Counted from the stretch's first letter, positions 33,001-43,698 are shown. The stretch is DNA of 64,000 bases from Symbiodinium kawagutii (GCA_009767595.1 VSDK01022257.1:745726-809725), one strand, 5' to 3'. The notes: generated by a model from the sequence alone, not told the origin. A program made the numbers and translations.

Positions 33001-34081
33001 AACCCATGGGTACCCATGGGTACCCCAAGAAATGGAGGGTACCTTCGAGGGTTGGTTTAGGGTGGCTTATAATGGGTAACCATGGTCATTGATAAGGGGA
33101 TAAATGGGATAACAACTAATGATTGGGGATACACAACAAACTAAAATTGTTGGTTTATTACTACAGATGATTAATGACCTGTGTGATTTGGGGGCCCTAA
33201 TTTTGAGAAACTAGCAAATACCCACCATGTTGGGTGAATATCCCCACCTCATTACTGGCTTTGAACTTTTTTTGGGGGATGGTTGATTGAATATTTTTCA
33301 TGGGGGTTGAAACCACCGACCAGCCATGAATCATGTGCTTTCAATGCATATTCGGAACGTTTTTGGCGGAATTGAACGGTTTAGGGATACGGGTGCAAAG
33401 TTGATGGGAGTATATGCCGATCTGCAGTCAGCCAACATGATATTTTTGATATTTGCCTGCTGCACATTTTTGCTTACCTGCACATGAGACCCAATTGTCG
33501 GGTTTACAAGATTCAGCTGCTGTATGGTTGCATTTTCAAATGATCATGTCGACCCAAAGCAATGGGCATCGGCTGTGATGACACATAACATGATTTGGCT
33601 CGGCCCAGGATACCCTTCATATGTTTGCGGATCAGATGTATTTGAATGTGTGCTACAACGCTTTGATATGCTTTAATTAATTATTTTCCGGGATACCTGT
33701 TGCTCCCTTATAAGTAATCAACCAAGCGGTATCAGTGATGATCAATCATTGATCATTGATCTTTAGTGTATGACCTTGTGTAGTACCTATGGTTGGACAA
33801 TGGATGTCCTTGGTCATTTCCTTACATAGGTGTTTCTCAAAACCAGGGGTACCCCATACTCAACCTTCGTTAATCTTTATGATTCTATGATGCATTTCCA
33901 GTAAGAACCAACCATTTTGGGGCCCCTGGTTTTAAGAAGCCACCACCTGGGTGGATTATAGCTACTACCTTAGCTTTTTAGGCTTTTTGGGATATGATTG
34001 ATTTACCATATGGCCACTAAAAGTTAGGCAAGGGATCTAAAAGCCACCAAGCCACATAGCCCATTCATAGCCCCTTCATAG
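33001..34081. other. Intron with A and B elements
   Basis: Partial family B at 33176-33216, family A at about 33245-33323 (right end GTTGAAACCACCGACCAG), family B at 33829-33945. No coding island seen. Confidence 0.55.
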
Positions 34082-34224
34082 CCCCTGCTGCCTTGGAACT
34101 CCTCAGGCTCGGCATCATGCAAATTGCCTATGCGGGCAACGTGGGCTACTGCGAGGCCCAAAAGTTCGCTTTCGCGGCTCGGCTGCAGCCGTTGGAGGGG
34201 CCCAAGGCACCCGGGAAGTCAAAG
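34082..34224 (+). CDS. Exon, 47 codons
   Basis: Acceptor CCCTTCATAG (or CTCCTCAG at 34106), donor TCAAAG|GTTACT. Preferred frame: PAALELLRLGIMQIAYAGNV, GYCEAQKFAFAARLQPLEGP, KAPGKSK. A second frame (CCLGTPQARHHANCLCG onward) is also open and is the one that links in phase to the next exon. The first looks far more protein-like. Confidence 0.6.
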
Positions 34225-34288
34225 GTTACTGTAGCGATTTGTTGGTGAGCATAACTAGGCGAACTACTCGTTCTTGCAGAGCTATATG

Positions 34289-34390
34289 GGGGGTTCTCAA
34301 GTCATAGGGGTACCCCCAAATCATGCAATAGTAATCATTTAGCAAGAATTTACCAGTTTCCCACTAGGGGGCCCCACCTTGTTGGAGGTT
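34289..34390 (+). mobile_element. Family B element
   Basis: GGGGGGTTCTCAAGTCATAG left end; diverged right end near CACCTTGTTGGAGG. Confidence 0.55.
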
Positions 34391-34635
34391 TTTTTGTAAT
34401 CATAAGTAGCATGAACTACGGTTATAGTTATATCTATGAACCCTGGCTGCATACTGTAGAACCTACTTTTCATTAAAACTATGGTTATACTGTGGTTATA
34501 GTATGGTTATATCTATGAACCCTCTTTTCGTTGACACTGTAGTTGAATTTCCCTGGTTGCATACTGCTGCTGATCAGCTGGCATGAACAGAGAATTGATG
34601 ATCAAGTTGATCAACCCTGGTTGCATGGCCATTTG

Positions 34636-34761
34636 AACCCCTAGACTTTTTGGGCAACTGGTTGTATTCTAGTTGGTGCTTTTAGACGTGTTTTATTTTT
34701 CCCAATATTCAGGCATGGTTTGATTGGTTGATGTTTCGGGGCAAATCTCACCACCAACCAG
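34636..34761 (+). mobile_element. Family A element
   Basis: AACTGGTTGTATTCTAG left, TTTATTTTTCCCAATATTC inside, right end CTCACCACCAACCAG. Confidence 0.65.
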
Positions 34762-34929
34762 ATGATCATCATTGAGCATTATATTAGCCATTCAAATTTA
34801 ATAAGCACTAAATTAACCATGGTTACTTGTTATAATAGCCACTCACTATTTGTTACATCTTTGTTTGGTGCGGCGCACGATGTGACCGAACCACACTGAT
34901 GCGTCGGCAGTCGCTGTGCTGAACTGCAG

Positions 34930-35001
34930 TGGGTAAGTGCCCACCGGGCGCATTGATCAACGACATGGGAGATCCAGCTCTGAAGAAGACCCTGATAGAT
35001 G
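34930..35001 (+). CDS. Exon
   Basis: Acceptor GAACTGCAG, donor AGATG|GTCAAC. Reads GKCPPGALINDMGDPALKKT then LID. The first bases contain GGTAAGT, itself a consensus donor, so a rival model ends an exon there (34934). Confidence 0.5.
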
Positions 35002-35340
35002 GTCAACCATCACCACTAGTGTTCAGTTGATGGTTCACCACCAGCAGATTATTTGGATGAACTGTTGATGGTTTTTTAAGAGCTGATGGTTTATTAAGAG
35101 CTGGCTGAACTGCTGACGGTTTATTTGGATGGTTTATTTCATCAGCAGTTTATTTGGATGAGCTGCTGATGGTTTGTTAAGAGCTGGATCTCTCATTATT
35201 TTTGTCATTGAGCTGGTAATGAACCCCTGTCATCAAGCAGAATTCGTCACCATCAACGACAACTGATAGCTGCATCTACCATGATTACACTAACAACTGA
35301 AGCTTCATGTACCATGGATGCCATCCAAATTGGGTACAAG

Positions 35341-35456
35341 AATTGCAGCGCCAACTGGGTCTGAGGGTCTCCTCTTCAGTGAGAAGGGCAAATGGGCTGC
35401 CACGGAAGGCAGGGTCACCCAGGGTGCAGGGGCAAATCGAGCAGTTGGAGACACTG
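35341..35456 (+). CDS. Exon, two rival frames
   Basis: After GGGTACAAG. Phase-linked frame: LQRQLGLRVSSSVRRANG, LPRKAGSPRVQGQIEQLETL to CACTG|GTTCTG. Rival: IAAPTGSEGLLFSEKGKW, AATEGRVTQGAGANRAVG, ending at 35476, where the GT donor is the first base pair of a family B end (GGGGTTTTCTCAAGCC). Both then join 35602 in phase 0. Confidence 0.5.
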
Positions 35457-35601
35457 GTTCTGGTGGAACTATAGGGGTTTTCTCAAGCCATGGGGGTCAC
35501 CCAAACAATGGTTGGTTTAAAATGTAAATGGTTGATCTAATTGGTGAGTTGGGATTGCTTGTCCAGCCCTTGCCCATTGATACTTTGATTTCCTTCCACA
35601 G

Positions 35602-35676
35602 CTGGAAGTGAAGGAGCAAACCCATGGCTACAACCTACCTGCTTTTTATTTGAGAAATCGACAACCTCAACGGTAG
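35602..35676 (+). CDS. Terminal exon
   Basis: Strong acceptor TTCCTTCCACAG. LEVKEQTHGYNLPAFYLR, NRQPQR, TAG at 35674-35676. After it the introner texture disappears for about 500 bases, consistent with the end of a gene. Confidence 0.5.
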   Translation: MEVKEQTHGYNLPAFYLRNRQPQR

Positions 35677-36189
35677 ATTTGATAAACCTGGGAAATCGAT
35701 TTGAGTCTGTTGATTTTGTGAAGTCGTTTGATCAACTTGGTCACAACAAAATCAAAAGGAACGAAGCAACAAACCAGTTCAAGTTTTCCAACAGCAGTTT
35801 TCAGTACTAGGCAGCACTGTGACTGTGAGAATGTGTTTCACGGACCAAGCATTAGACTTAGAGAACATTAAATTGGATAAATTGGGAAACCATCACACAC
35901 CATTAAGAGAGGCCATGAACATGTGTTGAAAACATCTTGGAGGGAAACATGACCCTGCTTGTGTTCTCACAGAAAAAACAAACAAGAAACCATCAAAAAC
36001 CATCAAAAACCACCAAAAACCATCAAACAAACATCAAAAACTATCAAACAAACACCAAAAACCACCAAAGACTATCAAACACAGATCAAAAACCATCAAA
36101 AACCATCAACATAGACATAGAAATTGAAAAAATCCCAAAAAACCACCAAAACCTTGGGAAAGCATCCCAAAGACAGCTGCATTTTCCAG
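35677..36189. other. Spacer or G5 leader
   Basis: No introner copies. 35982-36110 is a degenerate ACCATCAAAA repeat that keeps a 133-codon frame open artificially. Ends in CATTTTCCAG. Confidence 0.45.
35982..36110. repeat. Degenerate 10-bp ACCATCAAAA repeat
   Basis: ACCATCAAAA / ACCACCAAAA / ACTATCAAAC units in tandem. Confidence 0.9.
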
Positions 36190-36270
36190 GCCTAGCCACC
36201 GCCTTCGTGGCTTTGGGTGTGGCCAGCATCTCCGCCGGCACCACGGTGCTCACCTACATGCAGCTGGGCG
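36190..36270 (+). CDS. G5 exon: transmembrane segment
   Basis: Acceptor TTTTCCAG|G, donor GGGCG|GTGAAA. LATAFVALGVASISAGTT, VLTYMQLG, a hydrophobic helix. Very high third-base GC. Confidence 0.6.
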
Positions 36271-36519
36271 GTGAAAGGCTGGCTGAACATGGCGATGGGT
36301 CAATATTAATAATGGTAAACGGGCTGGTTAATGGTTAATGCGGGCTGGTTGATGGTTAACCATTATTAATGGCTGGTATATGGGGTATACGGTATACTAA
36401 TGGTTAATAATGGGGTATAATACTGGTTTATAGTGGTATATTACAATATGAATGGTTAATAATGGGGTATAATAAGTGACAATAGTAGGAGATATACCAG
36501 CTATATATGGCTGGCTGGG

Positions 36520-36725
36520 CCAATGTCAACAAACCAATGGTCAACCATCAATATAAATCAAGATATGGCGAGCTGGGTCAATATTAACCAACAATAATGG
36601 GGGGTAATAAACAACAATAGTAGGGAAAACACAATGATGGGGGATAGTAACCAACAATTTTATAGGAAAAACTATGGTTAATGGTAGGGGAACCAGGGGT
36701 ACAGGGTTTTGACCCACTGCCAAAT
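36520..36725. mobile_element. Nested or tandem family C elements
   Basis: CTGGGTCAATATTAACCAAC, GGGGAACCAGGGGTACAGGG and TTTTGACCCACTGCC form one reverse copy. Another CTGGGCCAATGTCAAC end lies 5' of it. Confidence 0.6.
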
Positions 36726-37772
36726 GATGCAGGATGAGAACTAACAATGACCAACAAGTGATGGTCTCATCTCCAATCTCCCATGGCAATCACCAACAGG
36801 ATGAGGTGTAGTTGAAGCATGGCTGTAGACATGCTTGATGGAGATTTGGCATTGATTTTGCTCAGCCTGGTTTTGGGGTACCGAGATCTATTTAGGTGAT
36901 TTTTCAAAATAGGGATACCTCTAAATCATCCATCATTCGTAGTAGTAGTCATAAACCAACCAATTTCAGGGTTCCCTAGTTTAAGAAACCAAATTCTATT
37001 CCAAGATTCATGGGGTACCAGTTGTTGGGTCAATTTTCCGGATTTTTACCAGTGAATTACCAGTTTCGAGTGGATTGATATGATTGAAATGTATGAGTTC
37101 GAGATGTCTGGCCCAAACAGTATGTTTGAGAAAAGGAAACAAGATCATTTGAGTCTGAGTTGGATTATCTATAGCAATTTGCTTCGTGATCAGATTAAGC
37201 ATGACAGTCTTTTGCTTTCTTATTGATGATGTTTTTTTGGTCGTTAAAGGTCGCAGCTGTCAAATTGTTAGATGTGGGGTCCATGCGTTGTTATCAGAAA
37301 GGCCACATGATACCAATGATCAATTAGTCAATGATTCTTAACGACTACACACGTGTACATCACTGTAGTCTTGTGATTTTGCTAAATCATAAATTGAAGT
37401 GTTGATGATTAGTGATATGGGAAATGAATGGTGATAAGGGTTTGCATGTAAGAGCACTTGTGCAGCATATACAGACATTGTTATGCTAGCATTGTGATGA
37501 ATCAAAATGGCACTATAGGATCAGTTTGTGCCAACTAATAAGAAGCTCATCCACAGCTCATCCAGCATATCATGGGTAATCATTGGTATTAACACCCTGC
37601 CTGAAGGTATCTAATCATCATCAAATGTCATTGATTTGCTGTCATTCCCCATATTTAGTAGTCTTGAGCCATCACTTACCAGCCATGAACCATCATTTAG
37701 CCATCATTTAACCATTATTCACCAACCATCAACCATCATTTCACCATCTTTGATCATGAAATTCACTATGAG

Positions 37773-37842
37773 ATTCACAAGAACACTGAGGATTGTGAAC
37801 TCGGCACCGCGCTACGCCAACGATACCAGTGATCAGCAACTT
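37773..37842 (+). CDS. Possible G5 exon
   Basis: GC-rich core. Frame FTRTLRIVNSAPRYANDT, SDQQL to donor CAACTT|GTCGAT leaves in phase 0, as the next exon needs. A rival frame reads NTEDCELGTALRQRYQ. The acceptor (TATGAG) is weak. Confidence 0.35.
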
Positions 37843-38295
37843 GTCGATGGTCATGTTGTTGGCGTGCTCGGCGACTGCCATTCGTTGCCAATCGTTACCA
37901 CCCTCGTTTTGAATGGTTTGATATTGGCGAAGTGGTTCGTAGTGGTTTGTAATAATGGTTTTAGCCGTTTTAGGAATGATTTCTGACGGATGCTTAGTGA
38001 TAGTTTTTCATAGCATGGCAATTCTTAACCAACGATTCTATGTTTTGGCTACCATTGTGAAATTGGTGAATCATGATTTATTCGGACTAGTGATGGTTGG
38101 CAAGGATGGCTTCTCATGAATAATCATCGCTGATGATAGTTGCTCACCAGTGTTGTGAAGAACGGTAAGCTCTCTTGATGTTTGCTAATGATTGTTGTTA
38201 AGAATACATCAGGGGCACCTACCAAGAATAATCATCAACTGGGCCAACAAGCGCGGGTTCCCCCAAAAGCCACATCAGCCCAGTGTTCCCTGCAG

Positions 38296-38391
38296 TCTGT
38301 CCACAGCCACGAGCATGGCTTTTTACGCTTCCATGTGGCAACCGCAGTGGTAGCAACTGCTGCCATTCGTTGCAAAAGTGAAACTGCCATG
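38296..38391 (+). CDS. G5 exon
   Basis: Acceptor TTCCCTGCAG, consensus donor CCATG|GTGAGA. Thirty-two codons: SVHSHEHGFLRFHVATAV, VATAAIRCKSETAM. Phase 0 both sides; the other frames contain stops. From here to 42431 all exons join in one phase chain. Confidence 0.6.
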
Positions 38392-39358
38392 GTGAGATGT
38401 TCACTTCCCAATGCGGCAGCATAAGTAGCCACGGTGCTGTGGAAACCTCGAGAATCCTCGGAGTCCCCAGCGATGTGAGCCAAAGAATGGTACTGTAGTA
38501 TCTATAAACGAAGCTGCGGTCAGTGATCGTTTCTATAGCTCAATATCTATAATGCCAATACACCGTTGATAATTGACAATCACGAATCATGGTTGTTTAT
38601 AATGGTTCTCTGTGGTAAAGAAGGGCCAATTATGCCAGCTACTTCCTTTGACTAGTGTAGTACTTTGCACGTTGACGGTTGATCGTGGTACACTCTGTTA
38701 TCGTTGGCAGTGGTCAGTAGTCGATGCTGGTTCCGAATGCTTAGTGATGGTTAGTGTTTAAATGCCCAGAGTAAGTGCCAAGATGATCATGCTTGATATT
38801 GTTTGATGCTGGCAAATATAGTTCGATCATGTGTAATCTTGGGTGATAGTGATTGGTAGTGTTTGAAAATCGGTAGTGCTCAATCTTCAACTATGGTGTT
38901 TTCATATATTGTCATGGCAATTTTGTGCTACCCGTTGGTAACTATACCATTTGGTTGTGATTCACAATAGTGATACCTTATGAATTTTGTGCAAAAAAGA
39001 GTGGCTGCTGATGGCCAATATTGACAGTGTTTAGTCCAAATAGCAGTTGATAATTGCGAGTTTACTGGTTCAACATGGTTGATAGTGGTTGATAAAGGTT
39101 GCCCATGTGTCGTCATCAATGATTGTTCAATGGTTTCTATGATGGTTATGAATTGTAAATCGTAATCATAAGTTATTCATGAAATCAATGGAATTTGGTG
39201 GTTTTTGAGCATAGTTGTATCCCCAAATCATTTAGATTATGCAGCACACATTCATAAACCAAACATTTGTGGGTTTCCCCTAGTTCGAGAAACCACCATT
39301 TGCTCCTTCCTATGATGAAAACAGAGAGAAGCACATTTTACACGGTGTTGACCCACAG

Positions 39359-39381
39359 GCATATGTCGGAAATCACAGAAT
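39359..39381 (+). CDS. Possible G5 micro-exon
   Basis: Acceptor GTTGACCCACAG, donor GAAT|GTGACA. AYVGNHR plus two bases, the length needed to bridge 38391 and 39833 in phase. Lies just after a family B element (39199-39297). Confidence 0.3.
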
Positions 39382-39832
39382 GTGACAGGTCCCGCATTTC
39401 GCCAGATGGGCTATCTTCAAGCATCATTATAAACTGTTAACAAATTGTCGTGTGTGTCTAGAAACCATCTAGAAACCCTAGATTGACCATGTTCAAGTTC
39501 AACCGTTTTTAACCATCACGAGTCATTCATTTTAGAAGCCTTACCCATCACTATATATATATATATATATACAGAATTATAGCAATCATGAGTCATTCAT
39601 CTGATTGCTCATCATGATGCCCATCATTTAGCCATGAATCAACCATTTTCAAACACATGGGTGTTTCAAACAATTGGATATCCCCAATTCATCGATTATA
39701 AACCATTTATAGTCACAAACCATCCATTTTTGGGGCTCCCTATTTTGAAAAAAACCCATATATAGAATGTTTGTTCAGTGATTGCTACTGGCTACTGCAT
39801 CTCCTGCATGGTGTTGCCGCCTTTTTCCACAG

Positions 39833-39909
39833 GTATGTGGCAGACCCCAGATCTATTGCGGTGGCCTCTGGCGTAGTTACTTGGAGTGTTTGGGGCGAGC
39901 TGAGTAGTG
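39833..39909 (+). CDS. G5 exon
   Basis: Textbook acceptor CGCCTTTTTCCACAG and donor GTAGTG|GTGAGC. Only one frame is open to the donor: YVADPRSIAVASGVVTWS, VWGELSS. Confidence 0.65.
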
Positions 39910-40188
39910 GTGAGCCGACGAAGTGTGGGATTACAGTGGTTTTATAGGGGTTGTATGGGGTTGTAACACTAGGTATTAGTGGTTATTGTATAACTAATTA
40001 TTAACGGTTATAGCCCTTCTAACAAGTAGTTATAGTTAATCGGGTGTGACAATCAACAACGAGTTACAGGGGTCATAAGCTACAACCAAATGTAGTTAAA
40101 GCCATTTAAAATTGTCAAACAATACGGAATGACAACCAGCAATAGTGGTTGAACAACTCCTGGTCGATAGTGGGTTTATGAAAAAGGG

Positions 40189-40291
40189 TGGTTTCTCAAG
40201 CCATAGGGATTCCTAAAAATGGTTGGTTTGTTGCTATAAGCTATAATACTGGATGATAACTGTGGGTACACTTATGACTTGAGAAACCACC
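40189..40291 (+). mobile_element. Family B element
   Basis: GGTGGTTTCTCAAGCCATAG to GACTTGAGAAACCACC. Confidence 0.8.
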
Positions 40292-40504
40292 AAATAGTGG
40301 CTGATGGGTTTTAACATGTGTTTATTTCCTCAATATGATTGGTTGATTCACTAAACCAAATCAGAGGTGTGGTCCAACCACCTTTAAAATCACCTAAATT
40401 TAGCAGATAGTTCTACAATATATGGAGTATTTGGGTGACTGATGCACATGAAATCTTATTGACACGCATAGATTTACATATTCCGATGATTGACTACTGC
40501 ACAG

Positions 40505-40539
40505 GACCGGAAGGGATTGTAGCAGCACTATTGCCACAA
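40505..40539 (+). CDS. G5 small exon
   Basis: Acceptor CTACTGCACAG|G, donor CACAA|GTAAAA. In the inherited phase: PEGIVAALLPQ. Confidence 0.5.
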
Positions 40540-40714
40540 GTAAAAAATCTAACAGTAGTTGGCTAGATTAATCTAATCCCCACAATTTGTGTTAGCTTAA
40601 CAATCTATTGTGGCTAGAGTCCTCAAAACTCATCATCTAACAATGCTCAACCACACAAAAGATGGGACCCCTGAACTTTCCCAGCGCTTGAGATGGCTGT
40701 TGATTCACCGTTAG

Positions 40715-40846
40715 CGCGGCTGGATAACCATCAAGGCCGTGGCCGATGGTGGCGCAGGAGCGGAGCATGTTTTACAGCTGGCTGTAGGAATAGGAAACCC
40801 GGAAGGGGGAAACCAGCTCTTTCAATGGTGGATTTTCCATTTCCAG
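40715..40846 (+). CDS. G5 exon, 44 codons
   Basis: Acceptor TTCACCGTTAG, donor TTCCAG|GTCAGT. Reads RGWITIKAVADGGAGAEHVL, QLAVGIGNPEGGNQLFQWW, IFHFQ. Phase 0 on both sides. Gly-rich loops between short strands suggest a folded enzyme-like domain, but no family is recognised. Confidence 0.65.
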
Positions 40847-40968
40847 GTCAGTTCACTGAAGGGTAGGTCCGTTTGTATAGCAATAAGGCTAGTTTTCATG
40901 AAATCAATGCTGGATTTCTATGGTTTGTTTGCCTTTAGGGACTCCTGATTTCATGACAACTCCAATAG

Positions 40969-41117
40969 CTTCATGTTGCTGAAAGGGGCCTAGCCTCGTT
41001 GGCGCAGGTGGTTCAAGTACTGCGAAAGGCAACGCCAGGTTCCGGGAAAACAGTGATGCTCATCGTTCATGTTTCAAGTCGCGGTGCAGACACACAGCAG
41101 TATTCGGGCATGTGGCA
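40969..41117 (+). CDS. G5 exon with P-loop-like motif
   Basis: Acceptor CTCCAATAG. Reads LHVAERGLASLAQVVQVLRK, ATPGSGKTVMLIVHVSSRG, ADTQQYSGMW. ATPGSGKT fits the Walker A pattern [AG]-x4-GK-[ST], followed by a hydrophobic strand and preceded by a helix. That suggests nucleotide binding, but no Walker B was found in the linked exons. The donor GTGAGT is formed by the first bases of a family C element. Confidence 0.6.
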
Positions 41118-41228
41118 GTGAGTCAAAACCCCGTACCCCTGGTTCCCCTATCATTGCCATTGTTTTCCCTATTATTGGTGGCTATAATTCACCATTAGTT
41201 GGTTGGTTGATATTGACCCAGCTCGCCA
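41112..41228 (+). mobile_element. Family C element supplying a donor
   Basis: GGCAGTGAGTCAAAACC at the left (other copies have GTGGGTC) and ATTGACCCAGCTCGCC at the right. The GTGAGT lies at 41118. Confidence 0.75.
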
Positions 41229-41247
41229 TGAAAATTCCTGGGACCAG

Positions 41248-41302
41248 CATGTCTACCCTCCATAAGCCTTGGAGAATTCGAACTGGAGAAGTCCTCCCTG
41301 AG
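41248..41302 (+). CDS. G5 exon
   Basis: Acceptor GGGACCAG, donor CTGAG|GTCGCC. MSTLHKPWRIRTGEVLPE in the phase left by 41117. A longer version to 41340 (adding VAIFMSMSHFGGR) is possible. Confidence 0.5.
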
Positions 41303-41364
41303 GTCGCCATATTTATGTCGATGAGTCACTTCGGCGGAAGGGTTGGAGTCAGAAAAGAAGCATA

Positions 41365-41468
41365 TGGTCGTGTCTTAAAATGGAGGAAACCCAAAAAAAA
41401 GTTGGTTTATTGCTATAAATAGTGTATAATGGATGATTTGGGGGTCCCTCATTTTGAGAAACACTCAT
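41365..41468 (+). mobile_element. Family B element with CATATG flanks
   Basis: Diverged left end GGTCGTGTCTTAAAATGG, right end TTTTGAGAAACACT. CATATG on both sides. Confidence 0.75.
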
Positions 41469-41574
41469 ATGTTCAAGCTATTACGCCCTATAAAATACCA
41501 TGTTTTCAAGCTTAAAGAAATTGAAAACCTACCTGAAAATAAGCGCGGTGACCATTTTGAGATCAATGTTTCAG

Positions 41575-41634
41575 GCTTGCGCCCAAAAACTTGCTGCGGA
41601 TGCGAGCTTGTTCCCAAGCTTTAGGTCCTACCAG
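41575..41634 (+). CDS. G5 exon
   Basis: Acceptor CAATGTTTCAG|G. ACAQKLAADASLFPSFRS, YQ to TACCAG|GTTGCT, phase 0. The frame stays open to a TGA at 41710-41712, so it could be terminal instead. Confidence 0.5.
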
Positions 41635-41824
41635 GTTGCTGCAAAGGAAGAAACGCAGAAACCTGCCATTCGGTTTCTGACAAGTTTTACTTTAAACATG
41701 CCATTTATCTGACAAGTCAGCCATGTCAGAAACCTGCTGTTTCTTTAAGTACGGAACCCCCACGTTATAGTTGACTAAACTGACATTTTATAGCCACTGT
41801 GTATAGTTGGTTTATTCCTATAGA

Positions 41825-41941
41825 TGGCTATAGGTCAAAATCCTGTGCCCCAGGTTCCCCCACCATTAACCATTGTTTTCCCTATTGCTGGTTGGTTATT
41901 ATCCCCCACTATTGGTTGGTTGGTATTGACCCATAGCCAAA
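41825..41941 (+). mobile_element. Family C element
   Basis: GGCTATAGGTCAAAATCCTG to TATTGACCCATAGCC, flanked by ATG / AAATG. Confidence 0.75.
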
Positions 41942-42302
41942 TGACTATTAATGGATGATTTGACTGCTCTGAACTGAGAAACTGCCAATGATTTCAATGA
42001 TGAAGTAAAAGCTGATTAGCATATGTTGAACTATTGGTTTTAACTATGATTAAGTCATATGTATTCATTTTGTATTTTAACCATGAATTTGAATATTAAT
42101 CGTGATTGAAATGACTATTTTAGATGACTTATCATAGATTACCTTGAAAAGTGACATGAAACCATGAACATCAGAGATTCTAAACCAACAAGACAGACAT
42201 GCAACACAACAAGACATGCTCAAAGAATGCAAAACAAACAGTGCCGGGATAGCATTCCAAATTCCCCACGCTCTCCCGCTGATGTCATCATCTTATCCAC
42301 AG

Positions 42303-42431
42303 GGTATTTACGTTGAAAAGATCTCTATGAATGGAAGACCGTATTTGCGCATGCAGGTTGGGGTTGACAATGCATATTTCCAGGCTTCGAGAACCTTTGC
42401 GTACCCGCCACACATGCTCGGAGCGGCATGA
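42303..42431 (+). CDS. G5 terminal exon
   Basis: Acceptor TCTTATCCACAG|G. GIYVEKISMNGRPYLRMQVG, VDNAYFQASRTFAYPPHM, LGAA, TGA. Hydrophilic and beta-rich with aromatic residues. The other phases close quickly. Introner texture stops after it. Confidence 0.6.
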   Translation, partial: GIYVEKISMNGRPYLRMQVGVDNAYFQASRTFAYPPHMLGAA

Positions 42432-42901
42432 TGTATACATTCCAACGGAAACTGAGTAGTTCTTGTTGCAATGATCCTATCCAGTGAATGTAAGAGGAAC
42501 AGTGAAAATTCCCAATGTGATGCAACTTCTGATCAACTATTGTGGGAAAGGAATTCCTTGCTCACTGATTTTCAGCACGCTTTGTTTCTTGGAATCCAAA
42601 TGCATGTGGTAGAGTTGGGAGATATTGGGAGTATCAATATTTGCATCCTATGGATGTATTGGAGATGATTTTGGTGAGGAATTGTGCAAACATTGGTATG
42701 GTTGGATGCATAGATATGTATTTATATATACGGAGATATATTCCATCACAGGGTACATTCAAGATTCCCCAAAACAAATCCCTGCATGTAGAAAACGACG
42801 CCAAGAACTTGGGTGCACATGGCGCAATGATATGCATTTGAGCCAGTGAGACTGGTTTCTCCTATTGATCAGCCCTGACCCGAGCCCCTTACACTCAATA
42901 A
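42432..42901. other. Probable intergenic region
   Basis: No introner copies. Overlapping frames of 65-74 codons on both strands are unsupported. Confidence 0.4.
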
Positions 42902-43336
42902 ATGGAGACGCAACAAAACCCTGAATTGTTGGCAGAGGTTCAGGTACCTGGTTTTGTAGGATCTGCTATGATCCAGTCAGACAAGACTGTGTCCCTTGAA
43001 TTTATAGGAACGTATCTGGAATTCTGGATTTGGCTGCCAGTTGGACTCACTGCTGTACCTGTTCACGAGCGTCACTTGTTGCAGGTAGGCTGCCTATTGT
43101 ACTCCCCTCGAACTATGGAAGTTGGAACATACAGTCTCTTAGTCAGGAGCTACTTTGGTTCCTATGACAACAGCCTCCAGGAAGGCGCAGTTGTAAGACA
43201 AGCTGTGAGCCTGTCAGGTATCTTGCACCACTTCATCACCATCACAGATACCATCGCATACTGCCGGGCGCGCAAGCCCAGTACGCAGCGATGGGATCAC
43301 GTTGCAGTTTCCATGGAGCTGAGCGTTGTGCCATGA
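42902..43336 (+). CDS. G6: 144-codon uninterrupted frame
   Basis: ATG to TGA without introns: METQQNPELLAEVQVPGF, then GTYLEFWIWLPVGLTAVPV, VGCLLYSPRTMEVGTYSLLV, ending AVSMELSVVP. Against it, splice-like borders inside (acceptor TTTATAG at 43007, donor GCAG|GTAGGC at 43085, acceptor GCCTCCAG at 43180) support spliced exons in other frames. A frame this long can also occur by chance in 64 kb. Confidence 0.35.
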   Translation: METQQNPELLAEVQVPGFVGSAMIQSDKTVSLEFIGTYLEFWIWLPVGLTAVPVHERHLLQVGCLLYSPRTMEVGTYSLLVRSYFGSYDNSLQEGAVVRQAVSLSGILHHFITITDTIAYCRARKPSTQRWDHVAVSMELSVVP

Positions 43337-43452
43337 AACTTGCAGTTAGCTCGGCTGATGCCTCGTGGTCACCATCAACTGGTTCTAAGCAGACTTGGAA
43401 CCGAGGAGTGGCGCAGGAATCGGTGATTTTTACGTCTGATGACATTCATTGA
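43181..43452 (+). CDS. G6 exon, about 90 open codons
   Basis: After CAGCCTCCAG|G. RRSCKTSCEPVRYLAPLHHH, then YAAMGSRCSFHGAERCAM, KLAVSSADASWSPSTGSK, ending ESVIFTSDDIH and TGA. Links in phase to an upstream island 43008-43084 (LDLAASWTHCCTCSRASLVA). Cys/His-rich. An internal donor CTTGCA|GTTAGC at 43345 could join 43699 in phase. Confidence 0.5.
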
Positions 43453-43698
43453 ACACCGGCATTTAGAAGTCGAGTCAAAGTAGGTATGTGATTTGACGCA
43501 AGCTTTTATCCACCATCATATCATCATCCAATTGAACCACGCCATATCCAAGAGCACATCGTAGATGTGTATGTGCCAAGCCATAGTGGTACCCCCAGTC
43601 AACTCCAATGGTTTCCATTTGTAAAATCATCAAACTGGTGGAGCAGCGGTTACCCATCATGGCTTGGCACATGACCATGACCTCGCTGCTTCCGGCAG

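Larger units (their letters stand above)
36271..38295. other. G5 intron region
   Basis: Family C copies, apparently nested, at 36520-36725, and family B at about 36893-36990. Mostly GGTTAATAATGGGGTATAATA texture. One possible exon (37773-37842) is listed separately. Confidence 0.5.

Noticed and set aside
34082-34224. Light-harvesting-complex helix
   Set aside because: The AYAGNVGYCEAQKF stretch lacks the conserved E-x2-x-GR-x-AM pattern of those proteins.
35937-36189. Leader of the 133-codon frame
   Set aside because: Translation of the ACCATCAAAA repeat; only the part after 36190 looks coding.
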